DNA of 64,000 nt from BJHL01 sp040378885 (GCA_046316615.1 JBKDAN010000020.1:41640-105639); one strand, 5' to 3'; shown: positions 34,210 through 44,040, numbered from the stretch's first letter. The notes: a model not told the origin generated them from the sequence alone. Numbers and translations are program-made.

Positions 34210-36875
34210 GAGGCAACCTCCGCCGACGCACCCGCCGGCGTTGCAGTCTGACCGTCCTTGGCCGCAGCGCTCACGCCACGCGGCTTGATCTTGCCTTCCT
34301 TCACCAATTGCTGCAACCGCTTCTTCTCGCGTTGCACCAACCACGGCTTCACATAGAACGCCCACGGAATCCCAATTCCCATCAGAATCGCGCCGAAGGC
34401 GATCACGTGAATGCCCGGGTTGTTTCCCACACCCAGAATCGTGAACTTCGCAAACGGAGCCTTGATCAGCCCCGCATCAGCTTGCTGCTGGGTCTGCTGC
34501 CACCCGCCCTGGTCCCACCCCGCCTGGCTCAGCTTGAACTGAGCCGGGCTGAGATTCGACGTCAGATGTCCAAACAAGTTGGACACCCAGTTCCGCCGCT
34601 CACCGTCCCAGAGGAACGGCGCTCGCAGCGGCTCGTTGAGCTTCGTGACGTGCTGATAGCCCTCGAAGCTATCGCCGGTAGGCATCACGCGGACGATCGA
34701 TTGATAGTCGCGCGGAGCACCGCGGTGGTCGTAGCTGATCATCTGGAAGTCAACCAGCCGAATCTCAAACTCAGGGAACTTGTGCATGAGCCGCCCGAAC
34801 GCCAGCGTCACCCGCCGGCCGTCCGGCGTTTCCACGTAGCGGTTCTCGTCCATTCCCATGCCCATGTACTGGCTGAAGGGGATCCATACGACACGCTTCC
34901 ATTCCGCGAACTTGGGGTCCACGCTCGTCACTTCCACGGCGAGCATCGCCTTCTTGTGGTTGCCCACCATCTGCTTGTCTTGATCGCGCTCATCCACCGG
35001 GTTGGGCCGGCTCACGCGTTCAGCGTGCGCCCAGCGCTCTCCCACACGCAGCGATACCTGCGGCACAAAGTCACGCAGCCAATCCTGGTGCGTCTCATCC
35101 GCGATGTTCTCGACCACGCGCACTTCGCCGCCGGGCAAGCGGACCGCCGCACGAGTCACGGGCTTCTGCCCTTCCGTCGCGGGCTGGGGTTCATCAATGA
35201 ACACACTCACGTGGTCAGTATCAATCAGCGCGATACGAATCTTCGAGTCCGCCGCACCACGCATGGGTCGCCCATCCGCCTGCTCGCCCTTCAAGTCCTG
35301 GTTCAGTTGCGGATACCGGCTGTACACATAGCGATCAAACGCTTCGCCCTCCGGCGGCATCACCCGGACCACCGCCACACTGCAGCTCGCGTCCTTGAAG
35401 CCCTCGGTAATGATCGGGAAAGGCGGCTTGGGCGTGATGTCCGCCACGCGCACTGAGTACCCCGTCTCACCGACCGTAATCGTCGCACCGGGCACAGCTG
35501 CGTACGCCTTGCGATACGTGCTCGTCACGCCGCTGCCCGGCACTTCAATCACCAACGCGTGCGTCGCGCCTTGCGGCACTTGCTCCGTAATGTCGCGCCA
35601 TCGCTCCTGCGTCATGCCCATCGTCGGCCCAAGCGTGTATTCCACGCTCATCACCGGGTTGCCCTGCTCATTGCTCGCCACCGACACACGCTGCGCTGCA
35701 TCGCCAGGCGGCAGCAGGAACGCCATCGCAGCCTGCTCTTTGTTCACTTCACCTGAGTCGCGATCAGGCAGCCCGCTGTGCAGATACACGATGCGAAGCG
35801 GATTCCATGTCATCCCCTCGCGCGCAAATCGCCGCTCGCTCGCCGGCACATGCAGCCAGTCGTTGACTGGCTCGTCGGTGTAGTACGAATAGCCGACCAT
35901 GCGGAATCGCAGATCCGGATCAACCAGCGACTGATCCGCCGGCGGCTGCATGACCGCCACATCCAGCTTGCGCTGGGCCTGACCCGTCCAAGGCAGCTTG
36001 AATCGCGCTGTCTCCGCCGCGCTTTCACCGGCGAACGCGTCGAGCGCGTAGTCGTTGTACCGCGGCACATCCTTCAGCAGCCGCTGTTCCCACCCGCGTC
36101 CCTGGCTCAGCCACAACGCAGTGTCCGTGTTATCAAAGAAAAATCGCTGCGTCGGCCCTGCGCCGGGTCGCCCCGACTCCGGATCAACCGGTCCCGCAAG
36201 CAGCAACGTGTCGCCTTCCTTCTTGAGGCCGGCGTAGTAGATGCTGCCCAGACCAATCACGACGATGCCCGTGTGCACCGTGAGCACACCGATGTTCTTG
36301 AAGTTAAACTCGATGCGCCGCACCGTCGCCACCACCATGTTGATGACGAACAGGAACAACGCAAGCTGCAAAGGCCACCATGCGTAGAACTGCAGCTCGC
36401 TCATCTCCATGCCGGGCAAACGCCGCAGCGTCACCGCGCGGTTGGCCTCGACAAAGCTCGCGAAGAACTCAACACCCTGGCCGGTCTTGGGGTCATAGTG
36501 CAGATATGGCCATGCCACCCGGTGCCACAGCGCCACCGCGATGATGGTGAGCAGCACACCGAAAATCAGACTTGCCGCAAACCGCGCCCCGCGCGATTGC
36601 GTCGCCATGACGCGCCGCAGCCCCCACACCGGCACACCCGCGATGAAGAACACCGCCAGCGCGATCGTCAGGCCATAGAACAGATATGTCGGCGCCAATG
36701 CCAACAGCCCCACCGGCACGCTCGCGCTCACGCCATACAGCGACACGAACACGAGCAGGCATACCGCCAGCGTGATTGAAGAGAATGCCTTCAGCGTCCA
36801 TCGCACGGGCAACAGCCACGGTGCATGTAAATGCTGCTCATCCCAAGCGTTGCTGCGACGTGCCTTTTCGCTCAT
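34206..36875 (-). CDS. resB: ResB-like cytochrome c biogenesis protein
   Basis: The protein is 889 residues. Three or four N-terminal membrane helices (FSSITLAVCLLVFVSLYG, APTYLFYGLTIALAVFFIAG, SLIFGVLLTIIAVAL, then LQLALFLFVINMVVATV) precede a very long periplasmic domain (~250-820). A final helix near IHVIAFGAILMGIGIPWAFYV is followed by a basic, alanine-rich tail. ResB and CcsA form the System II cytochrome c synthetase. It is much longer than Bacillus ResB (~540), which is usual for planctomycete forms. The ATG at 36875 (MSEKARRSNAW) is preferred over an in-frame start at 36977. Confidence 0.85.
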   Translation of the reverse strand: MSEKARRSNAWDEQHLHAPWLLPVRWTLKAFSSITLAVCLLVFVSLYGVSASVPVGLLALAPTYLFYGLTIALAVFFIAGVPVWGLRRVMATQSRGARFAASLIFGVLLTIIAVALWHRVAWPYLHYDPKTGQGVEFFASFVEANRAVTLRRLPGMEMSELQFYAWWPLQLALFLFVINMVVATVRRIEFNFKNIGVLTVHTGIVVIGLGSIYYAGLKKEGDTLLLAGPVDPESGRPGAGPTQRFFFDNTDTALWLSQGRGWEQRLLKDVPRYNDYALDAFAGESAAETARFKLPWTGQAQRKLDVAVMQPPADQSLVDPDLRFRMVGYSYYTDEPVNDWLHVPASERRFAREGMTWNPLRIVYLHSGLPDRDSGEVNKEQAAMAFLLPPGDAAQRVSVASNEQGNPVMSVEYTLGPTMGMTQERWRDITEQVPQGATHALVIEVPGSGVTSTYRKAYAAVPGATITVGETGYSVRVADITPKPPFPIITEGFKDASCSVAVVRVMPPEGEAFDRYVYSRYPQLNQDLKGEQADGRPMRGAADSKIRIALIDTDHVSVFIDEPQPATEGQKPVTRAAVRLPGGEVRVVENIADETHQDWLRDFVPQVSLRVGERWAHAERVSRPNPVDERDQDKQMVGNHKKAMLAVEVTSVDPKFAEWKRVVWIPFSQYMGMGMDENRYVETPDGRRVTLAFGRLMHKFPEFEIRLVDFQMISYDHRGAPRDYQSIVRVMPTGDSFEGYQHVTKLNEPLRAPFLWDGERRNWVSNLFGHLTSNLSPAQFKLSQAGWDQGGWQQTQQQADAGLIKAPFAKFTILGVGNNPGIHVIAFGAILMGIGIPWAFYVKPWLVQREKKRLQQLVKEGKIKPRGVSAAAKDGQTATPAGASAEVAS

Positions 36876-37118
36876 GATGACGAAGCCAGCTCCTTGCCAG
36901 AGTGACCGCAAGCACTTTTTTCGCGACGACGCCTCATGCGTCTCTCGGCTTGCAGTTCGAGCCATCATCGTAGACAATTCCTGTCTGGCAGCAAGAAATC
37001 CGGCTTAACAGGAGCGACGTGTCCGTCGGGTTTTTTTCGATTTCAGCACTTTCGACAAGTAAACCCATTGCATTTCCCGCCCTCACCGGCCCTCCCCGCA
37101 TCGTCGCTACCATCAACC

Positions 37119-37910
37119 ATGAGCCAAGCCGACACGCATGCCACCAAACACGACCATGACCACGACGACGAAGGCGGCTGTTGCCAAGGCGGCGGCTCCT
37201 GCTCGACCGAAGGAAAGAAGAAGGCCGGCGGCTGCTGCAAGGAAACCGGGAGCAAGTCGGCCAGCATGGGTCAGATGACCAGCGACCTGCTCCGCCCCAT
37301 GGGCTGGGAAGAGATGGCGACGCTGCCCACGCTGCACCTCATCATGCGCTTCCGTCGTGGAGTGCAGAACATCGACAATCGCGTGCTCCAACTCAGCGAG
37401 CGCGACATTGACGCAGCGTTCCTCCCCGACGCGGGCGTGGGCACCTGGCCCGTTCGCGTGCTGCTGGGCCACCTGGCCGACGCAGAAATCGCCGCAGTCC
37501 ACCGCATGCGCCGCATGATCGGCGAGAGCAACCCCGTTGTCAGCCTGTGGGACGAAGACAGCTTCGTGGATTCGGGTATCTACGACAACGGCGCCAAGGA
37601 GTATGCGGACAGCATCGACGGCGATCGCGCCCGCGTCATGGCGGCACTGGGCGGCAACATGGCAGTCATTCACACGCTGCGTCAGTGGACGGGCCAGTGG
37701 CTGCTCACGCTCAAGGATGAAGACTGGGATCGCACTTTCATGCACCCCGAGCGCGGCGCGGTCACGCTCAAGCAATACGTCGCCCTCAACACCTGGCACA
37801 TCGAGCATCACGCCAAGTTCCTCACGATGAAGCTCGACAAGATGGGCATTGACCACGAAGCGCCGCAAGCCAGCGGCGGCGGGTGCGGCAGCGGTTGTGG
37901 CTGCCACTGA
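37119..37910 (+). CDS. DinB-like protein with His/Cys-rich metal-binding tails
   Basis: The 263-residue protein has a DinB-type four-helix bundle (~60-250), with LGHLADAEIAAVHRM near its start and TWHIEHHAKFL near its end, matching the three-His metal site of the family. The N-terminal ~40 residues are unusually rich in His, Asp and Cys (KHDHDHDDEGGCCQGG, GGCCKE), and the C-terminus ends GGGCGSGCGCH. DinB members can be thiol-S-transferases; the tails suggest binding of a soft or transition metal. The ATG at 37119 fits the family; the frame is open further upstream over the divergent resB start. Confidence 0.8.
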   Translation: MSQADTHATKHDHDHDDEGGCCQGGGSCSTEGKKKAGGCCKETGSKSASMGQMTSDLLRPMGWEEMATLPTLHLIMRFRRGVQNIDNRVLQLSERDIDAAFLPDAGVGTWPVRVLLGHLADAEIAAVHRMRRMIGESNPVVSLWDEDSFVDSGIYDNGAKEYADSIDGDRARVMAALGGNMAVIHTLRQWTGQWLLTLKDEDWDRTFMHPERGAVTLKQYVALNTWHIEHHAKFLTMKLDKMGIDHEAPQASGGGCGSGCGCH

Positions 37911-37938
37911 ACGCGGGCACTTTCGCGAAGACACAAGA

Positions 37939-37960
37939 AAACCGGGCCCGCGCCCGGTTT
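37939..37960. terminator. bidirectional terminator hairpin
   Basis: AAACCGGGC pairs with GCCCGGTTT around CCGC and runs into TTTTTTCG, between the DinB-like gene and the convergent acyl-CoA ligase gene. Confidence 0.85.
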
Positions 37961-37982
37961 TTTCGTGCCCACACATCGCCAA

Positions 37983-39467
37983 TCACAACATCTTCTTCAG
38001 TTCGCGCCGCATGATCTTGCCAGTCGGATTGCGCGGCAACTGCTCCACCACTTTGATCTGCGAGGGCACCTTGTACCCCGCCAGATTCGCCCGGCAGTGT
38101 GACAGCAGTTCCTTCTCTTCCGCTCGCATGTTCTCTTTGAACTCGACAAACGCCACGGGCAATTCGCCTCGCATCGGATCTTGCACGCCGGTCACGCCGC
38201 TGGCATTCACAGCAGGGTGCATGTTGAGCACTTCTTCAATTTCGCGGGGGAAGACGTTCTCGCCACCCACGATGATCATCTCCTTCAGCCGACCGGTGAT
38301 GTAGAGGTGCCCATCATCATCGTGTCGCCCGATGTCGCCCGTGCGAAAGAAACCGTCAGCCGTGAATGCCTTTGCGGTCTCTTCAGGCAGTTTGTAATAG
38401 CCCTGCATCACGTTGGGGCCACGCATCTGCACTTCACCATCCGCGTTCGCGCCGAGTGTTGCACCGCTGGCAGGATCGACGATGCGCTGCTCAAGCCCGG
38501 GCAGCGGCTTGCCAACGCTATGTTCGCGCCACTCAATCGGTCGACACCAGTTGGTCACGGGGCTGGTTTCCGTCAGGCCATAGCCTTCAGCCAGTGTGAC
38601 GCCAAAGCGCTCGCGCATGCCGTCAAACACTGCCTTGGGCAGCGGCTCGCCACCACTGACCATGTACGTGATGCCCGCGAAGTCTTCGCGGGTCGCGTCC
38701 TTCACGTGCAGCAGCGCGTTGTACATGCTGGGAATCGCCACAAACACGCACGGCTTGTGCTCGCGCATCAGCTTCACGATCTTCCCCGGCACAAACCGCG
38801 CTGTATACACCGCTTTGCTCCCGCACACCAGCGGCACAAGCGTCAACGCCGTCATGCCAAAGCTATGAAACTGCGGAAGCACGCCCAAAAACACAAAGTC
38901 CTTGGTGATATCAATCCACGAACGCACCTGCTCGATATTGGTGCGAATATTGCCGTGCGAGAGCATCACGCCCTTGGGCTTGCCGCTCGTGCCGCTTGTA
39001 TACAGCAACACACCGAGCTCTTTCTCACTACTCGGAAACACCGGCACAATCGGCTCGGGCATTGACTTGAAATCGATGTCATCCAGCTTGATCAGATTCT
39101 TCACCTTGGGCGTGAAGCCCATGAAGTCGATCATCGCCTGCACCGTCACGAGCGTGTCCATACCGCTGTCGTCAATCACGTACTGCAACTCTTCCTGCTT
39201 CAGCAAGTAATTGAGCGGCACGACCGTCTTGCCGACGCTCCAGCCTGCCAAACCGCAAATCGGAAAGCCCGCGCTTGTCGGCGTCAGCACGCCAACCGTG
39301 CGGGAATCGCACTTGGCCTTGATCGCGCTGGCCACATGCAAGCTCGCAACAAGAAGATCAATCCCGCGATACGCGCGTTTGTCATCGACGACCCGCACAC
39401 GAAGAGGCGAAGCCAGCAGCGAACGCAAAATCGGTCCATGGATCGAGCCCAAGTGCACCTCCATCAA
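37983..39467 (-). CDS. AMP-dependent acyl-CoA synthetase/ligase
   Basis: The 494-residue ANL-superfamily enzyme activates a carboxylic acid with ATP and then forms the CoA thioester. It shows the P-loop LLYTSGTSGKPKGVMLSH, the acyl-adenylate motif GYGLTETSPV, DGFFRTGDIG, the hinge GRLKEMIIVGG and the C-terminal catalytic Lys in NPTGKIMRRELK. Length and motifs suit a medium- or long-chain fatty acyl-CoA ligase; the exact acid is unknown. It is a single gene, divergent from the SPOR lipoprotein with about 190 bp between. Confidence 0.9.
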   Translation of the reverse strand: MMEVHLGSIHGPILRSLLASPLRVRVVDDKRAYRGIDLLVASLHVASAIKAKCDSRTVGVLTPTSAGFPICGLAGWSVGKTVVPLNYLLKQEELQYVIDDSGMDTLVTVQAMIDFMGFTPKVKNLIKLDDIDFKSMPEPIVPVFPSSEKELGVLLYTSGTSGKPKGVMLSHGNIRTNIEQVRSWIDITKDFVFLGVLPQFHSFGMTALTLVPLVCGSKAVYTARFVPGKIVKLMREHKPCVFVAIPSMYNALLHVKDATREDFAGITYMVSGGEPLPKAVFDGMRERFGVTLAEGYGLTETSPVTNWCRPIEWREHSVGKPLPGLEQRIVDPASGATLGANADGEVQMRGPNVMQGYYKLPEETAKAFTADGFFRTGDIGRHDDDGHLYITGRLKEMIIVGGENVFPREIEEVLNMHPAVNASGVTGVQDPMRGELPVAFVEFKENMRAEEKELLSHCRANLAGYKVPSQIKVVEQLPRNPTGKIMRRELKKML

Positions 39468-39656
39468 GCTGTGTGGCCAAGCATCGACTCACCGCCTTGC
39501 TCCGCCGCATGTTTGTAGGCACAAACTTCAGCCCACATTGTGGAGGTCTCCCACCGCTTCCGCGACCGCAATTCTCCAGCAAGCAGACACTACACGCCGA
39601 TATTGCGCCCCGTCGCCGCGGAGTGCGGCGGCTGTCCAATTGCCGCAGGAAGCCCC

Positions 39657-40520
39657 ATGCCGACCATCGCCCGCTGCACCATCGCTGCCACGCTCGTCGC
39701 TCTCACGCTCTTCGCAGGTGGCTGCGCCAGCAACAAGCCGCGTAACGACGCACCTTCGGGCCAGCGCACATCGCAGCAAGCCCGCGAAGACTACGTCGCG
39801 CTCTACGCACGCGGCGAGTACTCCGACGCATACGAAGGCGCCGTGGCCGCCGCAGGCACGCTCTCGGGCCCCAAGCGTGACGAAGCTTCGCTCATCGCCG
39901 GTCTGAGTTCCCACGCGCTGAACCGCAACGCTGAGGCAGTCCGCTGGCTCGCGCCGCTTGAGAATCGCAACGACAACCAGCTCGCCGGCAAAGCCGCCGC
40001 CACGATGGGACTGATCGCACAAGAACGCGGCGAACACGAAACCGCCGCCCGCCTGCTCAGCAAGGCCGCCGCTCGCCTCGACGGCGACGAAGCCGCCCGG
40101 GCCGCCATGTACGCCGGCGACTCGTTCCGCCAGTTGGGCCAATCGCAGCAAGCCGACGAAAGCTACCAGAACGCTCGTCGCCTCGTCGTGAGCGACAGTG
40201 ACCTGCGCGTGATGATCGGTGATCGCATCGCAGGCAAAGCCGCCACACCACGCCCGTCAACAGCGACCGCAGCCAAGGGAGCCCAACCGCGTACCACCAT
40301 GCTCACGGTGCAACTCGGTGCTTTCAGCAGCCTCGAGACCGCCCAGAAAGAAGCTCAGAAAGTCGCCACCCGCGCCAACGTGCGCATCGTGCCCATACTG
40401 AGCGGCGGCAAGCGCCTGTACGCGGTGCGTGTCGGCCAGTTCAGCAACCGCGACGCCGCTGAAACCATCCGCAAGCAGATCGGCGGCAAAGCTGTCGTGA
40501 CCGTCGCGTCAGGCGAGTGA
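39657..40520 (+). CDS. SPOR-domain lipoprotein with TPR-like repeats
   Basis: The 287-residue protein has a lipoprotein signal with lipobox FAGGC. Its helical middle (~45-190) looks like TPRs (AVRWLAPLENRND, AARLLSKAAARL). A C-terminal SPOR domain (~215-285) reads MLTVQLGAFSSLETAQKEAQKV...LYAVRVGQFSNRDAAE. SPOR domains bind glycan strands lacking stem peptides at division sites, so the protein probably sits in the cell envelope near the septum. The start is the ATG at 39657. It ends 6 bp from the convergent epimerase gene. Confidence 0.85.
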   Translation: MPTIARCTIAATLVALTLFAGGCASNKPRNDAPSGQRTSQQAREDYVALYARGEYSDAYEGAVAAAGTLSGPKRDEASLIAGLSSHALNRNAEAVRWLAPLENRNDNQLAGKAAATMGLIAQERGEHETAARLLSKAAARLDGDEAARAAMYAGDSFRQLGQSQQADESYQNARRLVVSDSDLRVMIGDRIAGKAATPRPSTATAAKGAQPRTTMLTVQLGAFSSLETAQKEAQKVATRANVRIVPILSGGKRLYAVRVGQFSNRDAAETIRKQIGGKAVVTVASGE

Positions 40521-40526
40521 TCTGCC

Positions 40527-41795
40527 TCACACAACGTCGATGCCGACGTCACTGGGGCGAACGCGCCCCACTTCCCATCGCAGCGCACCTTCGACCCCGG
40601 GCAGCGCGAATACGTATCCACTGCGCCGCAGCGCAGCTGGTGCAACACGTGTGCTCATAATGAGTCCATCAACCTGCTCGCCCATTACGCCGCGCAGTAG
40701 CGTCCCCGGCACGCGGCCAAAGAGCGGTCGATCCACCGCCCGCGCAAACGCTCTCGCAAACGAGCCCGCCGTGACTTCTTCAGGTCCCACCACATTCACC
40801 GGCCCCTGCATCGATGCGTGCGACATCCCATGCACAATCGCACCGACTGCGTCCACCATGCTCACCCAGGGCCAATGCTGACGCCCGCTGCCGATGATGA
40901 TGCCAAGCCCGAGACTGAAGGGCAATGCCATCTCACGCACTGCGCCGCTCTGTGCGTGCAGCACCACGCCAATCCGCGCCGCGACGGTTCGCACGCCAGC
41001 CTCCCTCGCAGGAGCCATCGCCCCCTCCCAATCACGAACGAGCTCCGCGAGAAAACCCGTGCCGTAATCAGCATCTTCCGTCATCGTGTCGTCACTACGA
41101 TCGCCATACGCATGCGCTCCGCTCGCGCTGACAAGCACGTTGGGCAGAGTCTTGCACTGCGCCGCTGCCCGCGCGATAACCGCGGTCCCATGCACGCGGC
41201 TGTCACGTATCGCCTGCTTGCGCTCGCTGGTCCATCGACCCATGACGTTCACGGCAGCAAGATGCACCACCGCCGCCGCGCCATCAATCGCGCCCGGTTC
41301 CACCTGTCCGCCCTCTCGCGGCTCCCACCACCACGCCCGCCCGCCATGCACATCGCGTGAGTTCTGCCCGCGCCGCACCAGCACATCAACTCTCACGCCG
41401 CTCGTACGAAGCCACGCGCAAAGCTCGCTGCCAATCGCCCCGCTCGCGCCCGACACGACCACGCGGGGCGACTCGCCCAGCTTCATGATCGCCTCGCGCA
41501 TCAGTGCGTGCCATCGCAGCATTGCCATCGCACGCACGTAGGCCTCCACACGCTGCCGGCGAGCAACCTGCGTCAGCAACTCGCCAGAGGGCTCAATGAC
41601 GATCGCCGCGAGTTGCTCCGGCTGCAATCCACCCGCCCGACTCATCCTTTCTCGGACCGGCGCCAGCGCCATCACCTCGCGCATCGTGCTCGCAGCCGCC
41701 GCCGCCCGCGCTCGCAAAACCACCGGCCTGCGCGACTTCATATCGATTTCATGCAACTTCGTGGCGTGGCGAGCATCCATATGGCTAGACTTCAT
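40527..41795 (-). CDS. TIGR01777-family epimerase (YfcH-like)
   Basis: The 422-residue protein has a Rossmann NAD(P) site VVVSGASGAIGSELCAWLR at ~112-130. The family motifs follow: VHLAAVNVMGRWTSERKQ, VSASGAHAYGD (usually SASAVGYYG), and the C-terminal VNVVGPEEVTAGSFARA. Activity of this family is unproven, probably on a nucleotide sugar or related compound. The first ~105 residues, with MREVMALAPVRERM, form an extra N-terminal helical region not typical of YfcH. Several in-frame ATGs (41795, 41780, 41741) could start it and none has a clear ribosome-binding site. Confidence 0.8.
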   Translation of the reverse strand: MKSSHMDARHATKLHEIDMKSRRPVVLRARAAAAASTMREVMALAPVRERMSRAGGLQPEQLAAIVIEPSGELLTQVARRQRVEAYVRAMAMLRWHALMREAIMKLGESPRVVVSGASGAIGSELCAWLRTSGVRVDVLVRRGQNSRDVHGGRAWWWEPREGGQVEPGAIDGAAAVVHLAAVNVMGRWTSERKQAIRDSRVHGTAVIARAAAQCKTLPNVLVSASGAHAYGDRSDDTMTEDADYGTGFLAELVRDWEGAMAPAREAGVRTVAARIGVVLHAQSGAVREMALPFSLGLGIIIGSGRQHWPWVSMVDAVGAIVHGMSHASMQGPVNVVGPEEVTAGSFARAFARAVDRPLFGRVPGTLLRGVMGEQVDGLIMSTRVAPAALRRSGYVFALPGVEGALRWEVGRVRPSDVGIDVV

Positions 41796-41996
41796 TATGC
41801 AATCGCAGTCGCGTCAACTTGCAACCTCGCTGCGTGCTTCGCACGCCGGGTTGTGTTGTACGCACTGTTGTGCGTGTTGTCGCTGTTAAAGTGACGCCGC
41901 ACCTCTGGGCTTGAGCCAGTCTCGCCCGTCCCTTTTCGCTTTTTCTTCTTTCCGCGCCCGCGATGTTCCATCGCGCACGCCATAACGAGCGTACAT

Positions 41997-43007
41997 ATGC
42001 CCAACCTCTCCACCCGCGTCTTCGACTCCGTGCTCGACATGCTGCCCAGCGAGGCTAACCCAAGCCCGCTCGTGCGCATCAACGCATTACACCCGCTGGC
42101 CCAGCAGCGTGCCGCGGGCACCAGCACATTCGAACTCTTCGCCAAACTCGAGTGGATGAACCCGTTCGGCAGCGTGAAAGACCGCGCCGCCAGCTACCTG
42201 ATGCGAGATCTCGAAGCACGTGGCCAGATTTCGCCCGACACCGCTGACCACAAAGGCCGCGGCATCGTCGAACCCACCAGCGGCAACACCGGCATCTCTC
42301 TCGCCGCACTCGCCAGCATCAAGGGCGTGCACATGCGCGCAATCGTGCCTGAGAAAGTTCCCGACGAGAAGAAAGTCATGCTCCGCATCGCCGGCGCCGA
42401 AGTCGATGTTTTGACCGATGCCATGTGCCCCAGCCCAGGCATGGGCGAAGGCGCACTGGGCATGGCCCGCAGCTACGCGAAGGCGCAGAGCAATCGCTAC
42501 GTGATGCCCAATCAGTACGAGAACCCTGCCAACGTGCAGGCTCACATCGAAACAACCGGCCCGGAGATCTGGCGTCAGACCGAGGGCAAGATCACGCACT
42601 TCTTCGCAAGTCTGGGAACGTGCGGCACCGTCTCGGGCGTAGCCACGTTCCTCAAGTCGAAGAATAAGGACATCAAGATCATCGCGGTGCAGCCCAGCGC
42701 CGGCCACGATGTGCCCGGCATCCGCAATAAGGACGAACTGCACGTCACCAAGTTGTTCGACGCGTCGCTCATCGATGAGATCATCGAAGTCCCCTTCGAA
42801 AAGGCCTACACCAGTGCTCTGGGTTTGTGTCAACGCGAAGGTCTCTTCGCGGGTCCCAGCAGCGGCCTCATCTTCGAAGGCGCTCGCATGGTGCTCCAGC
42901 GCGATCAGCCCAAGCAAGGCGTGGGCGTCGCGATCTTCTGTGACAACATCTTCAAGTACATCAGCAGCATGACCAAACACCTGCCCGAGTTGGCAAGTGA
43001 CGAATAG
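41997..43007 (+). CDS. cysK: cysteine synthase (PLP-dependent O-acetylserine sulfhydrylase family)
   Basis: The 336-residue enzyme makes cysteine from O-acetylserine and sulfide. PLP-binding Lys is in NPFGSVKDRAASYL (~residue 60), the phosphate and substrate loop is EPTSGNTGISLAAL, and GTCGTVSGVATFLK follows. The distinction from cystathionine beta-synthase-like or CysM forms cannot be settled. The upstream ~200 bp holds no recognisable gene and probably the promoter. The rhodanese gene 187 bp downstream on the same strand suggests a shared sulfur-metabolism role, separated by a long hairpin. Confidence 0.9.
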   Translation: MPNLSTRVFDSVLDMLPSEANPSPLVRINALHPLAQQRAAGTSTFELFAKLEWMNPFGSVKDRAASYLMRDLEARGQISPDTADHKGRGIVEPTSGNTGISLAALASIKGVHMRAIVPEKVPDEKKVMLRIAGAEVDVLTDAMCPSPGMGEGALGMARSYAKAQSNRYVMPNQYENPANVQAHIETTGPEIWRQTEGKITHFFASLGTCGTVSGVATFLKSKNKDIKIIAVQPSAGHDVPGIRNKDELHVTKLFDASLIDEIIEVPFEKAYTSALGLCQREGLFAGPSSGLIFEGARMVLQRDQPKQGVGVAIFCDNIFKYISSMTKHLPELASDE

Positions 43008-43169
43008 AGAACGGAGAGCGGAGGACAGAGACGGGAGAAGGGAGCACAGAGCACGACGAGCGGTGAACACAGTGCAGACAGCGCGTTGTCCGCACTCACA
43101 GACTGCAGCTGCGTTCTCACTCGTCGTGTCCCGACTCCATCGCCCTCTGTTTTCCGCTCGCCGTTCTCT
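43006..43169. repeat. 164-nt imperfect inverted repeat between cysK and sseA
   Basis: The outer arms AGAGAACGGAGAGCGG (continuing to 43030) and its reverse complement at 43145-43169 match at 23 of 25 positions. An inner perfect pair CACGACGAG (43052-43060) / CTCGTCGTG (43120-43128) continues the symmetry, with weaker pairing towards the centre. The left half is purine-rich and the right half pyrimidine-rich. As RNA it would form one long interrupted hairpin. It begins exactly at the cysK stop codon. Confidence 0.75.
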
Positions 43170-43194
43170 GTCAAACAGTCCCTAAGGAGTATCT

Positions 43195-44040
43195 ATGTCC
43201 TACGCATTCCCCGATAGTCTCGTCAGCACCAACTGGGTCAAGGAAAACCTCAAGAACCCACGCGTGCGCATCGTTGAAGTCGACGTTGATACCAAGCAAT
43301 ACGGCGCCGGTCACATTCCCGGTGCTGTCGCCTTCAATTGGCAAACGCAATTGCAGGACCAGGTATCGCGCGACATCATCAGCAAAGAGCACTTCGAACA
43401 ACTCCTCAGTGATGTCGGCATCAACCCCACTGACACTGTCGTGCTCTATGGCGACAACAACAACTGGTTCGCCGCGTATGGCTTCTGGCTCTTCAAGTAC
43501 TACGGCCATGCCGACGTTCGCCTCATGAATGGCGGCCGCAGCAAGTGGCTCGCGGAGGACGACAAGCCTCTCATCGCCGACGCCCCGTCGTTCTCGCGAA
43601 GCAGCTACAAGGTCACGACAATCCGCACCGAACTGCGAGCCAAAGTCCCGCAAGTGCTCGAGGCCAGTTCCACGCGCAGCAGCAACCTCATCGACGTGCG
43701 CAGCAATGACGAGTTCACGGGCAAAGTCATCGCCCCACCCGGCATGACCGAAACCGCCCAGCGCGCCGGCCACGTGCCCGGAGCCAAGAACGTGCCATGG
43801 GCCCAAACCGTCAATCAAGACGGCACCTTCAAGAGCCCCGACGACCTCCGCACACTCTACAAGAACGCAGGCCTTATCGAAGAAAAGCCCACCATCGCCT
43901 ATTGCCGTATCGGCGAACGCAGCAGCCACACGTGGTTCGTGCTCAAATATCTGCTAGGCGTGAAAGACGTGAAGAACTACGACGGCAGCTGGACTGAGTA
44001 CGGCAACCTCATCGGCGCGCCGATCGAGAAGTCGGTCTGA
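43195..44040 (+). CDS. sseA: thiosulfate/3-mercaptopyruvate sulfurtransferase
   Basis: The 281-residue protein has two rhodanese domains: an inactive N-terminal one (YGAGHIPGAVAFNW, DTVVLYGDNNNW) and a C-terminal one (NLIDVRSNDEFTG, RAGHVPGAKNVPW) with the active-site loop YCRIGERSSH carrying the catalytic Cys. It transfers sulfur from thiosulfate or mercaptopyruvate to cyanide or thiols. TAAGGAGTATCT places a strong ribosome-binding site before the ATG at 43195. It follows cysK on the same strand after the long hairpin. Confidence 0.92.
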   Translation: MSYAFPDSLVSTNWVKENLKNPRVRIVEVDVDTKQYGAGHIPGAVAFNWQTQLQDQVSRDIISKEHFEQLLSDVGINPTDTVVLYGDNNNWFAAYGFWLFKYYGHADVRLMNGGRSKWLAEDDKPLIADAPSFSRSSYKVTTIRTELRAKVPQVLEASSTRSSNLIDVRSNDEFTGKVIAPPGMTETAQRAGHVPGAKNVPWAQTVNQDGTFKSPDDLRTLYKNAGLIEEKPTIAYCRIGERSSHTWFVLKYLLGVKDVKNYDGSWTEYGNLIGAPIEKSV

